From Roseivivax sp. THAF197b (GTDB taxonomy: Bacteria; Pseudomonadota; Alphaproteobacteria; Rhodobacterales; Rhodobacteraceae): a stretch of DNA of 64,000 nt. Positions 59,235 to 64,000 of this stretch are shown here, in pieces (position 1 is the stretch's first letter; every line of letters starts with the position of its first letter). The position numbers and the translations under genes are program-made. The notes beneath the pieces were generated by a model. The model did no database searches, was not told the DNA's origin, and worked only from the letters and a program-made list of their open reading frames with translations. The DNA lies in the NCBI RefSeq assembly GCF_009363255.1, contig NZ_CP045318.1:844001-908000 (forward strand), read 5' to 3'.

Positions 59235-59942
59235 ATGGAAACACTCGCGCAGACATTGGGGCCCGAGGCGTGGCAGGCGGTGCGGCTGTCGCTGAAAGTG
59301 GCGTTCTGGGCGACCATCGCGGCGCTGCCCGCAGGCGTGGCCGTGGCCTATATCCTGGCGCGTGTGCCGTTTCCGGGGCGCGGTATTCTGAACGGTCTGG
59401 TGCATCTGCCGCTGATCCTGCCGCCGGTGGTGACGGGCTACCTGCTGCTTCTGGGGTTCGGACGGCAAGGGCCGTTCGGATCGGTGCTTTATGAGGTTTT
59501 CGGGGTCACGCTGGCCTTTCGCTGGACGGGGGCGGCGCTGGCCGCGGCGATCATGGCCTTCCCGCTTCTGGTGCGGGCGATCCGTCTGGCACTCGAGGCG
59601 GTCGATCCGGGACTTGAGGAGGCCGCGGCAACTTTGGGGGCTTCGCGCCTTCGGGTCTTTCTGACCGTGACCTTGCCGCTGATCCTGCCCGGCGTGATCG
59701 CGGGGGCGGTCCTGTCCTTTGCCAAGGCCATGGGCGAGTTCGGCGCGACGATCACCTTCGTCGCCAACATCCCCGGCGAGACCCAGACGCTGCCCTCGGC
59801 CATCTATGCCTTCCTGCAGGTGCCGGGTGGCGAGGATGCGGCGATGACGCTGGTCCTCGTGTCCATCGGTATTGCCATGGGCGCGCTGGCCTTGTCAGAG
59901 GTGCTGGCCCGGCGGGCCGCCAAGCGGGTGGCCGGACGATGA
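59235..59942 (+). CDS. modB: Molybdate ABC transporter permease
   Basis: A 235-residue inner-membrane permease with about five to six helices. The start LSLKVAFWATIAALPAGVAVAYI, the PLILPPVVTGYLLLLGFGRQGPFG signature and the ATPase-contact loop EEAAATLGASRLRVFLTVTLPLILPG identify ModB. It is 15 bases after modA and overlaps modC by four bases. Confidence 0.95.
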   Translation: METLAQTLGPEAWQAVRLSLKVAFWATIAALPAGVAVAYILARVPFPGRGILNGLVHLPLILPPVVTGYLLLLGFGRQGPFGSVLYEVFGVTLAFRWTGAALAAAIMAFPLLVRAIRLALEAVDPGLEEAAATLGASRLRVFLTVTLPLILPGVIAGAVLSFAKAMGEFGATITFVANIPGETQTLPSAIYAFLQVPGGEDAAMTLVLVSIGIAMGALALSEVLARRAAKRVAGR

Positions 59943-61033
59943 CGCTCTCCGTGGCCATTCAGAAACGTCTTGGTGAATTCGCGCTCGACGTGCGCTTCGA
60001 GGCGCCGGAGGGGGTGACCGTCCTGTTCGGACGCTCGGGGTCGGGCAAGACATCCGTGGTGAACGCGGTTGCGGGGCTGATGCGCCCCGATGCCGGGCGG
60101 ATCACGCTGGAGGATGAGGTGCTGTTCGACGGGGCGGCGCGGCGCTCCGTGCCGGTTCATCGGCGCCGGGTGGGCTATGTCTTTCAGGACAGCCGCCTGT
60201 TTCCGCATCTCGATATCCGTCAGAACCTCGCCTATGGACGGCGTGCGCGCGGCTTGAAGGGCACCGGCGCGATGGACCGGATCGTGGCGCTTCTGGGGCT
60301 CGAGGATCTGCTCGCGCGGCGGCCCGGAGCGCTGTCGGGCGGCGAGGCGCAGCGCGTGGCGATCGGGCGCGCGCTGCTGTCGGAGCCGCGCATGCTTCTG
60401 ATGGATGAGCCGCTGGCCGCGCTCGACGCGCCGCGCAAGGCGGATATCCTGCCCTATCTCGAACGTCTGCAGGCCGAGACCGGGCTGCCCATTCTCTATG
60501 TCAGTCACAACCTGTCCGAGGTGGCGCGGCTGGCCACGCATCTCGTGGTGCTGGAGCGCGGCCGCGTTCTGAAAGCGGGCTCCGCCGAGGCGCTGCTGTC
60601 CGACCCGGACCTCGTGCCGGTCATGGGCCTGCGCGAGGCGGGCGCGGTCCTGCCCGCACGCGTGGCAGGGCACGGTGCGGACGGGCTGACAGAACTTGCG
60701 GTGTCTGGCGGCACGCTCTGGCTGCCGCGGATCGGGGCGGAGCCGGGCACGCGGCTCCGCGTGCGCGTCCTCGCGCAGGACGTGATCATCGCGACCGAAC
60801 GGCCCGCGGGCCTGTCCGCGCTGAATATCCTGCCCGCGACGATCACGGGGCTGCGGCCGGGCGAGGGGCCCGGCATGATTGCGCAGCTTGCGGTGGGCGA
60901 CGACACGATCCTCGCCCGTGTGACCCGCCGCTCTGCCGATGCGCTGGGCCTGTGCGAAGGGCGGGGCTGTTTCGCGGTGATGAAATCGGTGGCAGTCGCG
61001 CCCGTCGATGTCGGTCGGGGCTTGCGGGTCTGA
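59939..61033 (+). CDS. modC: Molybdate ABC transporter ATP-binding protein
   Basis: A 364-residue ATPase. Walker A GRSGSGKTSV, signature LSGGEAQRVAIGRALL, Walker B LLMDEPLAALD, switch His in VSHN. The C-terminal ~130 residues form a MOP/TOBE domain (LSALNILPATITGL ... LAVGDDTILARVTRRS) that binds molybdate and gates transport. Start overlaps modB (ATGA). Completes the modABC operon. Confidence 0.95.
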   Translation: MTLSVAIQKRLGEFALDVRFEAPEGVTVLFGRSGSGKTSVVNAVAGLMRPDAGRITLEDEVLFDGAARRSVPVHRRRVGYVFQDSRLFPHLDIRQNLAYGRRARGLKGTGAMDRIVALLGLEDLLARRPGALSGGEAQRVAIGRALLSEPRMLLMDEPLAALDAPRKADILPYLERLQAETGLPILYVSHNLSEVARLATHLVVLERGRVLKAGSAEALLSDPDLVPVMGLREAGAVLPARVAGHGADGLTELAVSGGTLWLPRIGAEPGTRLRVRVLAQDVIIATERPAGLSALNILPATITGLRPGEGPGMIAQLAVGDDTILARVTRRSADALGLCEGRGCFAVMKSVAVAPVDVGRGLRV

Positions 61034-61073
61034 TCCGAGCCTTTAGGAAGACGCCCAAAGAAGGAGTCTTCCC

Positions 61074-62141
61074 ATGTCCGTGACAAAGAAACCCCTGGGC
61101 CGGTCCGGCCTCGATGTGACCGAGTTCTGCCTTGGCACCATGACCTTCGGCAACCAGACCGACGAGGCCACGGCCCATGCACAGATCGAGCATGCCGCCG
61201 CGGCGGGCCTCAATTTCATGGATGCCGCCGAGATGTACCCGGTGAACCCCGTTCGCGCGGAGACGGTGGGCCGCACCGAGGAGATCCTGGGCAACTGGTT
61301 CGCGAAATCCGGCAAGCGGCACGAATGGATCGTGGCCACGAAAGTGTCGGGCGCGGGACTTGCGGCGGTGCGGGACGGCGCGCCCATCAGCCCCGCGACG
61401 ATGACCGAGGCGCTGGAATCCTCACTCAAGCGCCTGCAGACGGATGTGATCGACCTTTACCAGCTGCATTGGCCCAATCGCGGCTCCTACGCGTTCCGCC
61501 AGCAATGGGGCTTTGCGCCCGAGACCCAGGACACCGCCGAGACGCGCCAGCACATGGCCGATGTGCTGGGTTGGGCGCAGCGCGAAGTGGATCGGGGCAC
61601 GATCCGTGCGATGGGCCTGTCGAATGAAAGCGCCTGGGGCACGATGGCCTGGAACCGCATCGCCGAGGCCGAGGGTCTGCCGCGCATGAATGCGGTGCAG
61701 AACGAATATTCGCTGATGTACCGGATGGCCGACACGGATCTGGCCGAGGTGCTGCTGCACGAAGAGGTGGGCTTTCTGCCATACTCGCCGCTGGCGGCGG
61801 GCCTCTTGTCGGGCAAGTATCAGGACGGCGCCGTGCCCGAGGGCAGCCGGATGGCGGTCGATATCTCCTTTGGCGGCGAAGGCGGCCTCGGCGGGCGGAA
61901 GACCGAGCGGGCCTTCGTCGCCGCAGAGGCCTATCTGCAGGTTGCCCGCGATTTCGGGCTCGACCCGGTGCAGATGGCCTTCGCCTGGTCCGCGCGACGG
62001 CCCTTCGTGACCTCGTCGATCTTCGGCGCGACGACGCTGGCGCAGCTCGATCATGCGCTGGGCGCCATCGACGTGACGCTGTCGGACGAATGCCTCGCGG
62101 CGCTGGACGCGGTCCACAAGGCGCATCCGTTCCCGTTCTGA
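61074..62141 (+). CDS. Aldo/keto reductase (Tas-like)
   Basis: A 355-residue NADPH-dependent oxidoreductase of the AKR superfamily. N-terminal LGRSGLDVTEFCLGTMTFGNQT, the catalytic Asp and Tyr in NFMDAAEMYPVNP, catalytic Lys in ATKVSG and the His-containing YQLHWPNRGS match the Tas/YghZ branch. GAAGGAG precedes the ATG. Substrate unknown. It follows modABC but is not obviously linked to molybdenum use. Confidence 0.9.
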   Translation: MSVTKKPLGRSGLDVTEFCLGTMTFGNQTDEATAHAQIEHAAAAGLNFMDAAEMYPVNPVRAETVGRTEEILGNWFAKSGKRHEWIVATKVSGAGLAAVRDGAPISPATMTEALESSLKRLQTDVIDLYQLHWPNRGSYAFRQQWGFAPETQDTAETRQHMADVLGWAQREVDRGTIRAMGLSNESAWGTMAWNRIAEAEGLPRMNAVQNEYSLMYRMADTDLAEVLLHEEVGFLPYSPLAAGLLSGKYQDGAVPEGSRMAVDISFGGEGGLGGRKTERAFVAAEAYLQVARDFGLDPVQMAFAWSARRPFVTSSIFGATTLAQLDHALGAIDVTLSDECLAALDAVHKAHPFPF

Positions 62142-62189
62142 GGCGGCGCCTCTCTTCCGCCCTGGCGGGCGTCTTCGAGGTGTGCCCGC

Positions 62190-63095
62190 GTGATCGAGCC
62201 CTGGATCCTCTTCACCCTTCTGGCAGCCGCCTTCCAGACGGTGCGCTTCATGCTGCAGAAGGTGATGAGCGCGGGCGGGCTCAGCGCCACCGCGTCGAGC
62301 TTCGCGCGCTTTGCCTATGCGATGCCCTTCGCCCTTGTCGCGGCGGCGCTTTGGGCCGCGGCGGGAAGCGGCCCGCCCGGCGCGCTCGCTCCGGTGTTCT
62401 GGATCTACGCCCCGTTGGGCGCGCTGGCGCAGATCCTCGCCACGATCTGCGTGGTGGCCCTGTTCGCCCATCGCAGTTTCGCGGTGGGCATCACGCTGAA
62501 GAAGACCGAGGTCCTGCAGACCGCCCTCGTGGGCTGGCTGATCCTCGGCGAGACGGTCAGCGCGGCGGGCCTTGCCGCGATGGTCCTGGGGTTGGTCGGC
62601 GTTCTGCTCCTGTCGGACACGCCAGGCCTCACGGGCCGATGGTGGCAGCGGATCGGTCTCAGGGTGGTGCTTCTGGGCCTCGCCTCCGGCCTCTTCTTCG
62701 GGCTGTCGGGCGTGGGTTATCGCGGTGCTGCGCTGGCGGTGGGCGCGGACGACCCGGTCAGCCGGGCGCTTTTCGCGCTGGCCCCGGTGACGGTGATGCA
62801 GACAATCGCGCTGGGTCTGTGGCTGCGCGTGACAGCGCCAGGGACGCTCACCGCGGTGGCGCGCTGGTGGCCCAAGGGGATCTGGCTTGGCCTCACATCC
62901 GTGGGCGGCTCCTTTGGCTGGTTCGCGGCCTTCTCGCTGCAGAACGCGGCCTATGTCTTCGCCGTGGGACAGGTGGAGCTGATCTTCTCGCTCGCAGCCT
63001 CGGTGCTGTTCTTCCGCGAACGGGCCACGCGGCGGGAGCTTGCGGGCATCGCGATCCTGTGCGTCTCGATCATCGCGCTTGTCGCGGCGGTCTGA
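62190..63095 (+). CDS. EamA-family (DMT) transporter
   Basis: A 301-residue membrane protein with about ten helices in two homologous EamA halves (start WILFTLLAAAFQTVRFMLQKVMSAGGLS; second half from about residue 150 with FGLSGVGYRGAALAVG). The end LELAG..ILCVSIIAL type helix is present. Start is GTG at 62190. Exports small metabolites; the substrate is unknown. Confidence 0.85.
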   Translation: MIEPWILFTLLAAAFQTVRFMLQKVMSAGGLSATASSFARFAYAMPFALVAAALWAAAGSGPPGALAPVFWIYAPLGALAQILATICVVALFAHRSFAVGITLKKTEVLQTALVGWLILGETVSAAGLAAMVLGLVGVLLLSDTPGLTGRWWQRIGLRVVLLGLASGLFFGLSGVGYRGAALAVGADDPVSRALFALAPVTVMQTIALGLWLRVTAPGTLTAVARWWPKGIWLGLTSVGGSFGWFAAFSLQNAAYVFAVGQVELIFSLAASVLFFRERATRRELAGIAILCVSIIALVAAV

Positions 63096-63138
63096 GCCCC
63101 GTTGCGCCCCGCGCCCCTTGCAGCTATCCCGCGCGGCC

Positions 63139-63849
63139 ATGAGTGAACGACATCCCTCCGGTGCGCCCTGGCGCAATTTCTATGGCCGCTTCAAGGGCAA
63201 GGGCCTGCGCAAGTCGCAGGAGGCCTATCTCGACGAGGATCTGGCCGCCTACAGCCCCGGTCCCGTCGGATGGGACGTCAATCCCGACCGCCATCCCCTT
63301 GACCTGCAAGCCTTGTTCGGCGGCAAGCCCGTCTGGCTCGAGGTCGGCTTCGGCGGCGGGGAGCATCTGGTGCATCAGGCGCTGGGCAACCCTGAGGTCG
63401 GGCTCATTGGCTGCGAGCCCTATATCAACGGCGTGGCGATGCTTCTGGGCAAGCTGCGGGAGAACCCCGCGCAGAACGTTCGCATCCATCCCGGCGATGC
63501 GCGCGATCTCTTCGATGTCCTGCCCGAGAACAGCCTCGACAAGGCTTTCCTGCTTTATCCCGATCCCTGGCCCAAGAAGCGCCACCATCGCCGCCGCTTC
63601 GTCACGCCCGAACATCTCGAGCCGCTGGCGCGCGCGCTGAAACCCGGCGCGGAGTTTCGCGTGGCGACGGATATTCCCGATTACGTGCGCCAGACCCTGG
63701 TCGAGGTGCCGCGGGCAGGCTTCGAGTGGCTGGCCGAAGGTCCGCGGGACTGGCGCGAACCCTGGGCCGACTGGACCCGCACGCGATATGAGGAAAAGGC
63801 CCTCCGCGAAGGGCGCACGCCGCATTACCTGACCTTCCGCAAAGGCTGA
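63139..63849 (+). CDS. trmB: tRNA (guanine-N7)-methyltransferase
   Basis: A 236-residue SAM-dependent enzyme that makes m7G46 in tRNA. Motifs are VWLEVGFGGGEHLVHQA (SAM site), IGCEPYINGVAM, and the TrmB signature DKAFLLYPDPWPKKRHHRRRF. The start MSERHPSGAPWRNFYGRFKGK is typical of Rhodobacteraceae. Likely followed by aroA in a shared unit. Confidence 0.96.
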   Translation: MSERHPSGAPWRNFYGRFKGKGLRKSQEAYLDEDLAAYSPGPVGWDVNPDRHPLDLQALFGGKPVWLEVGFGGGEHLVHQALGNPEVGLIGCEPYINGVAMLLGKLRENPAQNVRIHPGDARDLFDVLPENSLDKAFLLYPDPWPKKRHHRRRFVTPEHLEPLARALKPGAEFRVATDIPDYVRQTLVEVPRAGFEWLAEGPRDWREPWADWTRTRYEEKALREGRTPHYLTFRKG

Positions 63850-63873
63850 GCGGCCAAATCCGCCGACTTTTCA

Positions 63874-63912
63874 GGGCCGGTCCCTGCAAGTCCGATGGAC
63901 GATGACCGGCCC
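63874..63912 (+). terminator. Inverted repeat, possible terminator after trmB
   Basis: GGGCCGGTC / GACCGGCCC arms separated by 21 bases lie between trmB and aroA. A short T-containing stretch follows, but no clean T run, so this could be a weak terminator or a structured leader. Confidence 0.35.
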
Positions 63913-63953
63913 GCTTGTTAAAGCCCCGTGCAACCCGTCACGAAGGAAACCCT

Positions 63954-64000
63954 ATGTCCGCCCACGGTCCTGCCATCCCGATGATTGCCCGCAAATCCGG
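63954..64000 (+). CDS. aroA: Start of 3-phosphoshikimate 1-carboxyvinyltransferase (right edge)
   Basis: Only the first 15 codons are inside the window. They read MSAHGPAIPMIARKS, similar to the start of Rhodobacteraceae AroA, which makes EPSP in the shikimate pathway. GAAGGAAA precedes the ATG. The call rests on this short segment and the usual gene order after trmB, so it needs the next window to confirm. Confidence 0.6.
   Translation, partial: MSAHGPAIPMIARKS

Overview
The window is high-GC chromosomal DNA from an alphaproteobacterium, most likely a Rhodobacteraceae (Roseobacter-group) species. The clues are a pyruvate dehydrogenase E1-beta with an N-terminal lipoyl domain, a DUF1013 (TrcR-type) cell-cycle regulator, the hflK-hflC-DUF2065 order, an FeS cryptochrome/photolyase, an NsrR-type regulator, and two perfect alphaproteobacterial LexA boxes (GTTC-N7-GTTC). 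Gene density is normal. I saw no insertion sequence, prophage, CRISPR array, rRNA or tRNA, so most of the window is housekeeping sequence.

Layout. 0-3.3 kb (minus): 3' part of a lipoyl-E1-beta gene, its E1-alpha partner and L-serine dehydratase. 3.5-10.3 kb (plus): rpiA, gor, hflK-hflC-DUF2065 and a DegP/Do protease. 10.5-12.6 kb: a peptidoglycan-binding lipoprotein, a relic of the error-prone polymerase dnaE2 behind an SOS box, a [2Fe-2S] ferredoxin and an FG-GAP protein. 12.8-16.6 kb (minus): a complete YehZYXW/OsmU-type ABC importer. 16.8-24.6 kb: RNase T2, TrcR-like regulator, recR-ybaB-dnaX and ileS. 24.8-31.7 kb: small membrane proteins, ycjX-ycjF, truA, and an SDR-photolyase pair. 32-41.4 kb: alpha/beta-hydrolase-OsmC fusion, an exported MORN-repeat protein, nadE, a GT4 glycosyltransferase, a metallopeptidase-thpR pair, gltX and a gamma-glutamylcyclotransferase-like protein. 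41.5-46.8 kb: nsrR, a tandem glycine riboswitch and gcvT-gcvH-gcvP. 46.9-52.9 kb: an inositol-monophosphatase family protein, ybbP-ybbA divergent from tesA, a cold-shock protein and two small membrane proteins. 53-57.3 kb: a geranylgeranyl-reductase-family flavoprotein coupled to an L,D-transpeptidase, an FKBP-type isomerase and metG. 57.7-64 kb: an SOS-box-controlled imuA without imuB/dnaE2, modABC, an aldo-keto reductase, an EamA transporter, trmB and the start of aroA.

Functional links. The glycine cleavage genes are under direct glycine control through the riboswitch. The HflKC-DUF2065-DegP block handles envelope protein quality. The two repair-related fragments are the most unusual part: a stand-alone imuA and a stand-alone dnaE2 C-terminal OB-fold segment lie 46 kb apart, each next to its own perfect LexA box, which suggests a dispersed and decaying (or repurposed) imuA-imuB-dnaE2 mutagenesis cassette. 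Other oddities are a MORN array built from a duplicated nine-repeat block, a patch of foreign codon usage in ileS, and a paired REP-like palindrome present at two places.
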